DNA from: RUG11198 sp964600615
GTDB lineage: Bacteria > Bacillota_I > Bacilli_A > RF39 > UBA660
Direction: 5' to 3'
NCBI GenBank assembly: GCA_964600615.1
Contig: CAZRJK010000009.1
Location: 1 to 57,549 of the forward strand
DNA length: 57,549 nucleotides
Shown: positions 15,322-24,637 of the stretch, piece by piece
How positions within the stretch are numbered: the stretch's first letter is position 1
Layout: each line of letters starts with the position of its first letter
Notes under the pieces: generated by a model
What the model was told of the DNA's origin: nothing
Seen by the model: the letters and a program-made list of their open reading frames with translations, nothing else
The model's database searches: none
Position numbers and translations under genes: made by a program

Positions 15322-16392
15322 ATGAAAATTTTAAGTGATCCACTCTCGGTTTTGAGAGTAATCAAAAAGAATATATCTAAATATAGACTTGTAGCTAGTT
15401 TGATATTTATTACCATATCTATAGCAATCATAACTTATAATATTTGTGATATGAATCACAGACAAGAAGTATTTAATAAGTTAGATGTAACTTTTACCGA
15501 AGTTAAAGCTGTAGAATACGGAACACCAGACTATGACCCAATGACTCTAGTTGAAAATGTTCCTTATGGTAAAATAGTAAACTATACAAGTACAGTAGAC
15601 ACTAATTCTATAGGTAAACAAACATTAATATTCGTTGTAGAAGACGAGAATGTTACCAAAGTTGTTAATGTTGAAGTAGAAATAGTAGATACTGAAAAGC
15701 CAGAAATAACTATGGCAGAAGAAACTATCTCAATTGAAGAAGGTAACGAATATAATATCAAAGATAACATCAAATCAGTAACCGACAAAGTAGATGGTGA
15801 CTTAGAGTTAGTAGAAGAAGAAACAGAAGATAAAAAAGCTTACTATACAATAAACACTAACCTTGATACTAATACTGCTGGTAGTTATTCCGTAAGTGTT
15901 AAAGCTGTTGATAACAGTGGTAACGTTAGTGAAAAAACATATAACATTAATGTTGTTGAAAAACCAAAACCAAAGCCACCAGTATTTGACAGTAATATGA
16001 ATAATAACGCTACAGCTTCAGTTGATACATCATCAGTTGTTGGAGCAGCATATTCATTATTAGGTTATAGCTATACATCAGGTGGCGCTAGTCCAAGTAC
16101 AGGATTTGACTGTAGTGGTTTCGTTCAATATATTTATAGCTTATTTGGTAAGAATGTAGGAAGAACTACATATGATCAAGCTAATGTAGGTTATGGTATA
16201 TCAAGAGAAAATATGCAACCAGGAGATATAATTGTATGGAGTGATAATGGATATTCACCAACTCACTCAACATTATATGTAGGTGATGGACTAATTATCC
16301 ATGCTGCTAACTCAGGCACTGGCGTAATAACAAGTACTGTTGATTCTTGGGATGCCTATGCTGGAGATATTGTAGCTATCAGAAGAGTTTAA
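15322..16392 (+). CDS. Exported NlpC/P60 peptidoglycan hydrolase with Ig-like domains
   Basis: The 356-residue protein has one N-terminal membrane helix (about 20-42), a beta-rich middle of two Ig-like/DUF5011-type repeats ending in SGNVSEKTYNINVVEKP, a Pro/Lys linker, and a C-terminal NlpC/P60 domain (about 240-356). The catalytic Cys is in GFDCSGFVQY, the His in PTHSTLYVGDG, and the third polar residue is His in IIHAANSG. It should cut the D-Glu-(gamma) dipeptide bond in stem peptides outside the membrane. The ATG at 15322 follows AAAGGAGAGG, consistent with the promoter 35 bases upstream. Confidence 0.85.
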   Translation: MKILSDPLSVLRVIKKNISKYRLVASLIFITISIAIITYNICDMNHRQEVFNKLDVTFTEVKAVEYGTPDYDPMTLVENVPYGKIVNYTSTVDTNSIGKQTLIFVVEDENVTKVVNVEVEIVDTEKPEITMAEETISIEEGNEYNIKDNIKSVTDKVDGDLELVEEETEDKKAYYTINTNLDTNTAGSYSVSVKAVDNSGNVSEKTYNINVVEKPKPKPPVFDSNMNNNATASVDTSSVVGAAYSLLGYSYTSGGASPSTGFDCSGFVQYIYSLFGKNVGRTTYDQANVGYGISRENMQPGDIIVWSDNGYSPTHSTLYVGDGLIIHAANSGTGVITSTVDSWDAYAGDIVAIRRV

Positions 16393-16409
16393 CAAAAAGA
16401 AAAAGTAAT

Positions 16410-16443
16410 AAAGAAAGTAACGTAAAGTTCTTTCTTTTTTTTT
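16410..16443 (+). terminator. Intrinsic terminator
   Basis: The stem AAAGAAAG-T-AAC / GTT-CTTTCTTT has one bulged T, loop GTAAA and a long T-run. Confidence 0.75.
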
Positions 16444-16484
16444 GATAATAAGTTATAATATAAAATGAGTAAGGAGTGTTTAAT

Positions 16485-17574
16485 ATGGAACTAAAAGAAT
16501 TAAAAACAGAATATTTAAATATGAAAAACGACCTACAAGCTATAAGGAGGTCTCTTTGACTTAGACAATAAACAATTAGAAGTAGAAGATTTAAATAAAA
16601 AAGTAAATACCCCTAATTTTTGGAATAATAAAGAAGAAGCTAATGAAATAATAAATAGAATAAATGATTTAAATAAAATAATAAATCCTATTCTAGATCT
16701 AGATAGTAGTATTAATAACAATTTAGAATTACTAGAAACTAATGAATTAGATGAAGAATTACTATTATTAATTGAAGAAGAATATAATAAATATCTAAAA
16801 CAATTAGAAGAATTAAAAATAGAAACCTATCTATCAGGAGAATATGATGCAAATAATTGCTTATTAGAAATACACGCTGGAGCTGGAGGAACAGAATCTT
16901 GTGATTGGGTAAGCATGTTATATAGAATGTATACTAGATATTTAAATAAAAAAGGCTATAAAATAGAATTAATAGATAAACAAGATGGTGAAGAAGCTGG
17001 TATCAAAAGTGTAATGATTAAAGTAATTGGTCATAATGCCTATGGATATCTAAAAAACGAAAAAGGAGTCCATAGATTAGTAAGAATAAGCCCTTTTGAT
17101 GCTAATAAAAGAAGACATACATCTTTTGCTTCTGTAGAAATAACTCCTGAAATAAGTAAAGATATTGATATAGAAATAAATGAAAAAGATTTAAAAATAG
17201 ATATCTATAGAAGCAGTGGACCTGGAGGACAAGGAGTAAATACTACTGATAGTGCTGTAAGAGTAACTCATTTACCTACAGGAATAGTAATAACTTGCCA
17301 AAATGAAAGAAGTCAAATTCAAAATAAAGAACACTGCTTAGAAATATTAAAAAGCAAATTATATACTATAGAATTAGAAAAAAAGAATAAAGAGATTTCT
17401 GATGTGAAAGGAAGCCAAATGGCTAATGCCTTTGGTTCAGGAAAAAGAAGCTATGTAATGTGTCCCTATACTAGAGTAATAGATAACGATTCTAAATATG
17501 AAACAAGTAACGTAGAAAACGTATTAGATGGTAACCTAGATGATTTCATCATATCAGGATTAAGGAAGTGTTAG
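16485..17574 (+). CDS. prfB: Peptide chain release factor 2, with programmed +1 frameshift
   Basis: ATG at 16485 (AAGGAGTG upstream) opens 24 codons ending CTT TGA at 16554-16559. An internal AAGGAGG sits just before the slip site, and reading resumes at GAC 16558 in the +1 frame to 17574, giving about 362 residues, the normal RF2 length. The second frame carries the SPF stop-recognition motif in RISPFDANKRRHTSF and the GGQ motif in SSGPGGQGVNTTDS. RF2 ends translation at UGA and UAA. When RF2 is scarce the ribosome pauses at the UGA and shifts, so the gene senses its own product. The frame change is regulatory and not a defect. YitT-type genes follow 1 base later. Confidence 0.95.
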
Positions 17575-17575
17575 T

Positions 17576-18487
17576 GTGGAATTAAAACTTTTTAAAAAAA
17601 TTAGAGAAAGAAAAATAAACAAGTTACTAGATCAAATAGATAAAAGAGATTTATTCAAAAGATATTCCCTTTTATTACTAGGATGTTTCATTGTAGCTTT
17701 TGCCTTTAATATTTTATTTGACCAATATAATATAGTATGCTTTGGTATATCTGGATTATCACTAGTATTCAAACAATTTGGTATACCAACTTATATTTTT
17801 ATCCTAGTAGGTAATATTATCTTGCTAACCATAAGCTATTTTGCCTTAGGTAGCAAAAAAACTAAACACGCTATTGTAGGATCTTTATTATATCCCTTAT
17901 TAGTATATTTAACTAGTTTTTTAAAACCATATTTCTATTTTGAAAACGTAGAATTATTAGTAATAGCAATATTCGGTGGTGTATTAACAGGATTAGGTTA
18001 TGGACTTATCTATAAAACTAACTTTAATACTGGAGGAACAGATGTAATAACAGAAATAGTATCAAAATATACCAAAATAAGCTTAGGCAAAGCGACCTGG
18101 GTATCTGATGGAATTGTTGTATTATCTGGTTTAATAGTATTCTCATGGGAAATAGTCTTATATGGATTTTTAGTATTATACATAATTAGCTTTATGACTG
18201 ATAAAGTAGTAATAGGAATATCTCAAAGTAAAGCCTTCTATATCGTTACTCAGAAAGAGAAAGAAGTAAGAGAATTCTTACTATCTATAACAGATGGTGG
18301 AGTAACAATCATGAATGCAAGAGGTGGCTACTCTAATGAAAAAGAATCGTTATTATTAGGAGTAGTACCAACAAGACAATACTTCTTAGTAAAAGAAGGA
18401 TTAAAAACTATCGATGAAAATATATTTTTCTTAGTCTGTGACTCATATGAAGTAAGTCCAAGGAGAAAGAGACATGAAAAAGTATAA
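17576..18487 (+). CDS. YitT family membrane protein (first of pair)
   Basis: The 303-residue protein has five or six membrane helices. It carries NIVCFGISGLSLVF and LGYGLIYKTNFNTGGTDVI, the glycine-rich YitT signature, and a C-terminal cytoplasmic DUF2179 domain (about 215-300) with YIVTQKEKEV, TIMNARGGYS and VVPTRQYFLVKEG. The function is unknown. It starts with GTG, 1 base after the prfB stop, with AAGGAAGTG upstream. It overlaps the next YitT gene by 14 bases. Confidence 0.8.
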   Translation: MELKLFKKIRERKINKLLDQIDKRDLFKRYSLLLLGCFIVAFAFNILFDQYNIVCFGISGLSLVFKQFGIPTYIFILVGNIILLTISYFALGSKKTKHAIVGSLLYPLLVYLTSFLKPYFYFENVELLVIAIFGGVLTGLGYGLIYKTNFNTGGTDVITEIVSKYTKISLGKATWVSDGIVVLSGLIVFSWEIVLYGFLVLYIISFMTDKVVIGISQSKAFYIVTQKEKEVREFLLSITDGGVTIMNARGGYSNEKESLLLGVVPTRQYFLVKEGLKTIDENIFFLVCDSYEVSPRRKRHEKV

Positions 18488-19340
18488 TGATGCCTTAACA
18501 AATTTAGAAAAAGATAGTTTTTATAAAAGAAGTGCTTTATTTATATGGGGAATATTACTATATAGTGTATCATTTAATTTATTCTTTTCACCCCATGATA
18601 TTGTAACTGGAGGATCAACAGGAATAGCCTTAATCATAAATGAAATATATAGAATAGATGTTAGTGCCTTTGTCCTAGTATTTTCCCTAATAACTTTATT
18701 AATAGGATTAATATTCTTAGACTATAAAGTAGTATTAAAAACAATATGTGGAGTACTAATATTACCTATATTTTTAAAATTTACTAGTATATTTCCTGAA
18801 TATATAAATTTAAATACCTTGCCAACATTTATGATAGTCTTATTAGGAGGAATCATAATGGGATTAGGTAATGGTATCATCATAAGAAGTAGTTACTCTG
18901 TAGGAGGACTTCAAACTATATACCAAATACTATATAAGTATTTTTATATATCAATAGGAACATCAACCTTAGTAATAAATGGAATAATAGTCTTAATTAG
19001 CTCTCTTATCTTTGGTTGGGATAATGGCTTATATGCTATAATAGGCTTATTTGTAGCCTCTAAAATAACTGATAGAGTAATGTTAGAAACATCAATATCT
19101 AAATCATTCTTTATCGTAACAGATAAAGACAAAGAAATTAATGACTATATAATAAGTGTACTTGGAAGAAGTGCTACCATATTAAACGTAAGAGGAGGCC
19201 ATAGTAACAGCAAGAAAAAAATTCTTATGTGTGCCATTCCAACCAGACAATACTTTTTAGCTAAACAAACAATCCAAGAAATAGATGAAGAAGCCTTCTT
19301 CTTAATAACAGATACTTATGAAATATACGGAGGTATGTAA
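18474..19340 (+). CDS. YitT family membrane protein (second of pair)
   Basis: This 288-residue paralogue of the preceding protein has the same topology, with FFSPHDIVTGGSTGIALI, SSYSVGGLQTIYQI and a C-terminal DUF2179 domain (FFIVTDKDKEI, TILNVRGGHS, AIPTRQYFLAKQ). The adjacent overlapping genes suggest a heteromeric pair. AAGGAGA precedes the ATG, and a stop at 19340 is followed by a new promoter for ftsE. Confidence 0.8.
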   Translation: MKKYNDALTNLEKDSFYKRSALFIWGILLYSVSFNLFFSPHDIVTGGSTGIALIINEIYRIDVSAFVLVFSLITLLIGLIFLDYKVVLKTICGVLILPIFLKFTSIFPEYINLNTLPTFMIVLLGGIIMGLGNGIIIRSSYSVGGLQTIYQILYKYFYISIGTSTLVINGIIVLISSLIFGWDNGLYAIIGLFVASKITDRVMLETSISKSFFIVTDKDKEINDYIISVLGRSATILNVRGGHSNSKKKILMCAIPTRQYFLAKQTIQEIDEEAFFLITDTYEIYGGM

Positions 19341-19368
19341 AAAAAAGTATACCAAAATAAACTTAATA

Positions 19369-19377
19369 TGTTATAAT
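19369..19377 (+). promoter_or_regulatory. Extended -10 promoter of ftsEX
   Basis: TGT plus TATAAT lies 27 bases before the ftsE start. Confidence 0.6.
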
Positions 19378-19404
19378 AAATAATACAGTAAAGGTGGAGT
19401 ATAG

Positions 19405-20100
19405 ATGGAATTAATAAGAATAGATAACGTTCAAAAAACATATAAAAACGGCGTAGTTGCCCTATACGATTTCAACCTAAGCATAAAAAAAGGAGAGTTT
19501 GTCTTCGTAATAGGAGCTTCCGGTTCCGGCAAATCAACTCTAATAAAAATGCTATATCGTGAAGAAAAACCAGAAAAAGGTTCAATCGTAATAGGTGGAA
19601 TAAACGTAGCCAAATTAAAAAATAGAAAAGTATATATCCTAAGAAGAAAACTAGGAGTAGTATTCCAAGACTTTAAACTATTACCTAAATTAACAGTATA
19701 TGAAAATGTAGCTTTTGCCTTAGAATTATTTGGCTATGATAAAAAAACTATTCAAAGAAGAGTAGTAGAAGTATTAGATTTAGTAGGATTAAAAAACAAA
19801 ATAAGACAATATCCTGACCAACTATCAGGAGGAGAACAACAAAGAGTAGTAATAGCAAGAGCTATTGCTAACAACCCTAAATTACTAATATGTGATGAAC
19901 CAACTGGAAATCTAGATCCTAAGACATCAATGGAAATAATGAACGTCTTAGAAAATATAAATAGATTAGGTACAACCATTATAATGGCAACCCATGATAG
20001 CGTTTTAGTTGATAAAATGAAAAAAAGAGTTATATTAATAGAGCAAGGAAGATTAAAGAAAGATTACGAGAAAGGAACATATTATAATGAGAGGTATTAG
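19405..20100 (+). CDS. ftsE: Cell division ABC transporter ATPase FtsE
   Basis: The 231-residue ABC ATPase has Walker A GASGSGKST near residue 40, the signature LSGGEQQR, Walker B LLICDEPTGNLDP, and the H-loop in MATHDSVLV. The wording of the D-loop and its pairing with FtsX identify FtsE. Together they transmit an ATP-driven signal across the membrane to activate wall hydrolases, and the NlpC/P60 protein at 15322 is a plausible client (inference). AAGGTGGAG precedes the ATG, and the end overlaps ftsX by 14 bases. Confidence 0.93.
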   Translation: MELIRIDNVQKTYKNGVVALYDFNLSIKKGEFVFVIGASGSGKSTLIKMLYREEKPEKGSIVIGGINVAKLKNRKVYILRRKLGVVFQDFKLLPKLTVYENVAFALELFGYDKKTIQRRVVEVLDLVGLKNKIRQYPDQLSGGEQQRVVIARAIANNPKLLICDEPTGNLDPKTSMEIMNVLENINRLGTTIIMATHDSVLVDKMKKRVILIEQGRLKKDYEKGTYYNERY

Positions 20101-20989
20101 AACATTAAGAAGATATATAAGAGACGCTGCTAAAAGTGTCGTAAGAAATTTTTCCTTATCTCTAGCCTCTATCTCTTGTATCGCTATAACCCTAATTGTT
20201 GTAGCATTCTCTATCGTTTTATCATATAATGTTGAAAACTTTGCCGAATCAATAAGAAAAGACGTAACCATAGTAATATTTTTAGATAGTGATGCCAAAA
20301 GTGAAGATGCCTCTAGAATAGAAAAAGGCATAAAAGCAACTGGTAATGTAGAAAAATTAACCTTCAAAAGCAAACAACAACAAGCAGAAGAAACAGCCAA
20401 AGAAAATGAAGTATTTGCAACCATAATAAGTGAATGGACTGACGATACTAATCCATTACTAGATAGCTTTGAATTAAAAGTAAAAGACGTTGAAAAAATA
20501 AAAAATACAGCCTCTAAAATCAAAAAAATGGATAAAGTAAATACCGTAAGCTATGGAGAAGATATGGTAGATCAATTAATAACAATCTTTAACGTAGTAA
20601 AAAAAGTATCAATAGGAGCAGTAATAGCCCTAATAGTAGTAACAGCATTCCTAATAACAAATACAATTAAACTAGCTATTTATTCAAGAAAAAGAGAAAT
20701 AGAAATCATGCGTCTAGTAGGAGCATCTAATCTATCTATTAAAATACCATTCGTAATAGAAGGATTATTCTTAGGATTACTAGGATCAGTAATACCAGTA
20801 TTAATAACAATATATGGTTATACAGGATTATATGATTTCTTTGATGGAAAACTATTCTCATCATCTCTAGCAAAATTAATAACTCCTGATCCATTTATCT
20901 ATCTAGCAGCCCTATTATTAGTAATAATAGGAATACTAGTAGGTATGTTTGGTTCATGGCAAGCAGTAAGAAAATATTTAAAGATATAA
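20087..20989 (+). CDS. ftsX: Cell division protein FtsX
   Basis: The 300-residue membrane protein has a first helix at about 22-44, an extracellular domain (about 45-165), then three helices forming the FtsX/MacB permease fold, with the conserved SRKREIEIMRLVGAS coupling segment and FVIEGLFLGLLGS. It forms the membrane half of FtsEX. The overlap with ftsE implies coupled translation. A terminator follows the stop. Confidence 0.93.
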   Translation: MRGIRTLRRYIRDAAKSVVRNFSLSLASISCIAITLIVVAFSIVLSYNVENFAESIRKDVTIVIFLDSDAKSEDASRIEKGIKATGNVEKLTFKSKQQQAEETAKENEVFATIISEWTDDTNPLLDSFELKVKDVEKIKNTASKIKKMDKVNTVSYGEDMVDQLITIFNVVKKVSIGAVIALIVVTAFLITNTIKLAIYSRKREIEIMRLVGASNLSIKIPFVIEGLFLGLLGSVIPVLITIYGYTGLYDFFDGKLFSSSLAKLITPDPFIYLAALLLVIIGILVGMFGSWQAVRKYLKI

Positions 20990-20990
20990 A

Positions 20991-21018
20991 ATTCTCAATG
21001 ATAATTGAGAGTTTTTTT
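20991..21018 (+). terminator. Intrinsic terminator after ftsX
   Basis: The stem ATTCTCAAT / ATTGAGAGT has loop GATA and seven T. Confidence 0.8.
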
Positions 21019-21026
21019 ATAAAAAA

Positions 21027-21076
21027 GAAGGATTTTTATAATTTATCTAGAATAATAATATTAGAGGTGATAAATT
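21027..21076 (+). promoter_or_regulatory. Leader shared by three PD-(D/E)XK nuclease genes
   Basis: AAGGATTTTTATAA..., then AATAATAATATTAGAGGTGATAA precedes this gene at the same spacing as GCAGGATTTTTA...TAATAATAATATTAGGAGGG (4292-4335) and GCAGGAGTTTTA...TAATAATAATATTAGGAGGG (11644-11687) before the Rpn genes. Each lies just after a terminator. The role is unknown. Confidence 0.5.
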
Positions 21077-21967
21077 ATGAATTACTATAATGAACTAAAA
21101 AACAAATTAATAGATAATGAAATATATACAAAAGTAAAAGATTATTCAAAAGAAAAACATAATCTTATAACACATTACGAAGTAGGAAAAATATTATCAA
21201 AAGTTGAAAATAAGTATGGAGAAAATATAATTAATAAATATTCAAAAAAATTAGTAATAGAAGTTGATAAAAAATATAATCCAAGGACATTAAGAAGAAT
21301 GAAACAATTATATCAATTTTTTGAAAAACAGAAATGGTCCCCAGTGGGGACCAAATTATCAATTAGTCATATAAGACAATTATTTAGCTTAACAAATATT
21401 AACGAAATAAATTATTATGCTGAACAAACAGAAAGAAGAAATCTTTCCAAAAGGCAATTAGAAGAAATAATTAAAAATAAAGAATATGAGAGATTATCAG
21501 AAAACACTAAAAATAAACTAATATATGATGAAAAAGTAGAAGTAAAAGATTTAATTCCTAATCCAATATTAATTAAAAATAAGGATAATATAGAGATAGT
21601 AACTGAAAAAGCATTACATCATTTAATACTAGAAAGTATTGAATCATTTATGAAAGAATTAGGTAATGGCTTTAGTTTTATTGGTAGTGAATACAAAATA
21701 AAAATAGGAGATAGTTATAGTTATATTGACCTATTATTATTTAATATAAAATATAATTCATATGTAGTAATAGAATTAAAAGTAACAGAGTTTAAAATAG
21801 AATATATATCACAAGTACAAAAGTATATGAATTATATAGATAAAAATATAAAAGAAATAACTAATAACAACACTATAGGAATTATCATATGTAAGAAAGA
21901 AAATAAATTTGTAATAGAGTATTGTTCAGATGATAGAATAAGTATAAGAGAATATGAATTGGTATAA
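21077..21967 (+). CDS. DUF1016/YhcG-type PDDEXK nuclease domain protein
   Basis: The 296-residue protein has an N-terminal helical DUF1016 part with HYEVGKIL, NPRTLRRMKQLYQFF and the variant block KWSPVGTKLSISHIRQLF. A C-terminal PD-(D/E)XK domain follows (about 170-296), with the catalytic Asp in YIDLLLFN and VVIELKVTEFK (E-x-K). YhcG homologues are annotated as nucleases and often occur near restriction systems, but none is near here. It is slightly shorter than typical members (about 340), with all motifs present. Confidence 0.8.
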   Translation: MNYYNELKNKLIDNEIYTKVKDYSKEKHNLITHYEVGKILSKVENKYGENIINKYSKKLVIEVDKKYNPRTLRRMKQLYQFFEKQKWSPVGTKLSISHIRQLFSLTNINEINYYAEQTERRNLSKRQLEEIIKNKEYERLSENTKNKLIYDEKVEVKDLIPNPILIKNKDNIEIVTEKALHHLILESIESFMKELGNGFSFIGSEYKIKIGDSYSYIDLLLFNIKYNSYVVIELKVTEFKIEYISQVQKYMNYIDKNIKEITNNNTIGIIICKKENKFVIEYCSDDRISIREYELV

Positions 21968-21993
21968 GGATAATGTTATTTATTATCCTTATA
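21963..21993. terminator. Bidirectional terminator
   Basis: A perfect 12-bp stem TATAAGGATAAT / ATTATCCTTATA has loop GTTATTT. It overlaps the ends of both converging genes. Confidence 0.8.
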
Positions 21994-22233
21994 TTTTAAA
22001 TAAATATTATATAACTTATTATAATTATCTTTACCTAATATTAAAGAAGCATCTCTAATAACTTCTTCATCACTTATTTTACAATCTAAATAATCATTAT
22101 AATTACTTTTTATATAATTATAAACATCTAATAATTCTATATCATTTAAGATAATATTATTCTTCAAAGATATATTTTTTACATCATCTAAAGTTAATTT
22201 TTTTAAATACATTCTCATAATATATGGATTCAT
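21976..22233 (-). CDS. Small helical protein (DUF2624-like)
   Basis: The 85-residue all-helical protein starts NPYIMRMYLKKLTLDDVKN, followed by YNYIKSNYNDYLD and a C-terminal YNKLYNIYLKYK. The start and helical phasing resemble DUF2624 proteins of Bacilli, at low certainty. A GGTGATA-type ribosome site precedes the ATG. It is divergent from the PBP2 gene. Confidence 0.55.
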   Translation of the reverse strand: MNPYIMRMYLKKLTLDDVKNISLKNNIILNDIELLDVYNYIKSNYNDYLDCKISDEEVIRDASLILGKDNYNKLYNIYLKYKDNK

Positions 22234-22287
22234 AATATCACCAATATATTATATGAATATTTTTAAATATTTGTCTACAAAAATCAA

Positions 22288-22316
22288 TTGTAATTAATAT
22301 ATATTTTTGTTATAAT
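22288..22316 (+). promoter_or_regulatory. Promoter of PBP2 gene
   Basis: TTGTAA (22288-22293), a 17-base spacer and TATAAT (22311-22316) preceded by TGT lie 27 bases before the ATG. Confidence 0.7.
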
Positions 22317-22342
22317 TAGTATAGTTTGGAAAGGAGGATAAC

Positions 22343-24595
22343 ATGAAAAAAGAAAAGAAGATTAAATTAAAAGGTTCAAGCTTTTTCGATAAAAGAAAAC
22401 CAATTAATAAAAAAAGAAAAGAAAAAAATAAAAAAGTAAAAATTAATGCTTTATCCTCTAAAAAACCATTAAATAAAATAACTAAACAACCAAAGAACAA
22501 TAAAAATAATGCTTATAAAACTATAAGACCATTAAATAATTATAATAAAAACCAAACTAAAGTTAGATATTTACCAGATATAATTGAAAAAAGATATGTC
22601 TTAATAATATTTATTACTGTTATAGCATTTGGTTCTATTATCGTAAGATTAGTTAATTTACAAGTTGACAATCAAAAAAAATATCAAAAAAAATTAGTTG
22701 AAGCAACAGAACAAATAATAGAAGGTTCATCTACACCAAGAGGTAGAATTTATGATAGAAATCATGTCTTATTAGTAGATAATAAAGCCGTAAAAACAAT
22801 TTATTATAAAAAAGAAGATAGAATAACTACTAAAGAAGAAATAGAATTAGCTTATAAAGTAGGAGATTTAATTAATGTTGATTATAAAAAATTATCTGAA
22901 AGAATGTTAAAAACATTCTGGTATAGAAATAATAAAGAAAAAGCTAAAGCAAAAATAACCGATAAAGAATGGAAAAAATATGAAGAAAGAAAACTAACAG
23001 ATGATGATATTAATGACATGATATATGAAAGAATAACTAAAGAAGAATTAGATCCATATACTGATAAAGATAAAGAAGCAGCATATATTTATTATTTAAT
23101 GAATAAAGGTTATTCATATGCTGAAAAAATAATAAAAAATAAAGATGTAAGTGATGAAGAATATGCTAAAATATCTGAAAGCATTGATATCTTAAAAGGA
23201 TTTAATACTAAATTAGATTGGGAAAGAGTATACTTACAAGGAGACTATTTTAGATCAATTCTTGGTAATGTTTCCTCATCAACTCAAGGAATACCAGCAG
23301 AATTAGCAGAAGACTATATAAAAAATGGTTATAGTATGGATGATAGAGTAGGAATAAGCTATCTTGAATATGAATATGAAAAATATCTAAAAGGAACTAA
23401 AGCTAAATATAAAGTAAAAAACGGGGCTTATGAATTAATAAGTCCAGGCTCTAGAGGTAATGACTTAGTTTTGACAATAGATATGAATTTACAAAAATTC
23501 CTAGAAGATACCTTATCTAGAGAAGTACTAGCAACTAAATATGAAATAAATACTCAATTTTATGATCATAGTTTTGCTATTATAGCAGACCCTAGAAATG
23601 GAGAAATCCTTGCTATGGCTGGAAAACAAGTAAAAAGAAATGGTAATGGAGAGTATTATGTAACAGATTATACCCCAGGAGTAATAACAACTTCTGTTAC
23701 TCCAGGTTCAATAGTAAAAGGAGCATCTATGCTAGTAGGATATAAGTATGGAGCTATATCTATAGGAGAATATCAAGTAGATGAATGTATAAAAATAAGA
23801 GCAACCCCAGAGAAATGTTCTTGGAGAACTATGGGATATATAAATGATATCTATGCCTTGGCTTTCTCATCTAACGTATATCAGTATAAAACAGCAATTA
23901 AAGTAGGAAGAGGAGTATATAGATATGATGAAGGATTATCACTAGATGAAAGTGCATTTACTAAATATAGAGATATGTATGCATCCTTTGGTTTAGGAGT
24001 AAAAACTGAAATAGACCTACCAAGTGAAGGGCATGGCTATCGAGGTAGTTCTAAACTACCAGGTCACTTATTAGATTTCTCTATCGGTCAGTATGATACT
24101 TATACTCCAATAGAAATATCACAATACATAAGTACACTAGGTAATGGTGGAACAAGATATAAACCATACTTAGTAAGAGAAGCTTATGATTCTTCAGAAA
24201 ATAAAAGTCAAGATTTTAAGAAAAAAATATATACAGCAGAACCAACAAAATTAAATACTGTTGATGTAGAAAAACAATATATGGATAGAGTAAGAGAAGG
24301 CTTTAGAGCAGTAGTTGAATATGGACTAGGAACAAGTTATATGGGAGGATATCAATATATAGGAGCAGGAAAAACAGGAACCAGTCAAAGCTTTATTGAT
24401 ACAAATGGTGATGGAAAAGTAGATACAGAAACTATATCAACAAGCTTTATTGGCTATGCTCCATACGATAATCCTAGAATGAGCGTGGTAGTAATTAGTC
24501 CTGATGTTGCTATCTCTACAGCCCAAACAACAAGCTCTATCAATCAAAGATTATCTTCACAAATTGTAAATAAATACTTTGAAATTTACCAATAG
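22343..24595 (+). CDS. Class B penicillin-binding protein (PBP2/FtsI-type transpeptidase)
   Basis: The 750-residue protein has a very basic cytoplasmic N-terminus (about 85 residues), one membrane helix (about 90-110), a dimerisation domain beginning STPRGRIYDRNH and a C-terminal transpeptidase. The active-site Ser and Lys are in PGSIVKGA near residue 457, SxN in FSSNVYQ near 510, and KTGTSQS near 676. It cross-links peptidoglycan outside the membrane. The long Lys-rich cytoplasmic tail is unusual in length. GGAGG lies 5 bases before the ATG. Whether it serves division or elongation cannot be told from sequence alone. Confidence 0.88.
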   Translation: MKKEKKIKLKGSSFFDKRKPINKKRKEKNKKVKINALSSKKPLNKITKQPKNNKNNAYKTIRPLNNYNKNQTKVRYLPDIIEKRYVLIIFITVIAFGSIIVRLVNLQVDNQKKYQKKLVEATEQIIEGSSTPRGRIYDRNHVLLVDNKAVKTIYYKKEDRITTKEEIELAYKVGDLINVDYKKLSERMLKTFWYRNNKEKAKAKITDKEWKKYEERKLTDDDINDMIYERITKEELDPYTDKDKEAAYIYYLMNKGYSYAEKIIKNKDVSDEEYAKISESIDILKGFNTKLDWERVYLQGDYFRSILGNVSSSTQGIPAELAEDYIKNGYSMDDRVGISYLEYEYEKYLKGTKAKYKVKNGAYELISPGSRGNDLVLTIDMNLQKFLEDTLSREVLATKYEINTQFYDHSFAIIADPRNGEILAMAGKQVKRNGNGEYYVTDYTPGVITTSVTPGSIVKGASMLVGYKYGAISIGEYQVDECIKIRATPEKCSWRTMGYINDIYALAFSSNVYQYKTAIKVGRGVYRYDEGLSLDESAFTKYRDMYASFGLGVKTEIDLPSEGHGYRGSSKLPGHLLDFSIGQYDTYTPIEISQYISTLGNGGTRYKPYLVREAYDSSENKSQDFKKKIYTAEPTKLNTVDVEKQYMDRVREGFRAVVEYGLGTSYMGGYQYIGAGKTGTSQSFIDTNGDGKVDTETISTSFIGYAPYDNPRMSVVVISPDVAISTAQTTSSINQRLSSQIVNKYFEIYQ

Positions 24596-24597
24596 TA

Positions 24598-24606
24598 TGT
24601 TATAAT
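24598..24606 (+). promoter_or_regulatory. Extended -10 promoter of rpmG
   Basis: TGT plus TATAAT begins 2 bases after the PBP2 stop, 31 bases before the rpmG start. Confidence 0.6.
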
Positions 24607-24637
24607 AACCACACATGTGCTTAAAAGGAGGGAAATT

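Noticed and set aside
16554..16560. In-frame TGA making prfB look like a pseudogene or sequencing error
   Set aside because: The context CTT TGA C with AAGGAGG just upstream is the known RF2 frameshift signal, and the downstream frame is intact with GGQ and SPF motifs.
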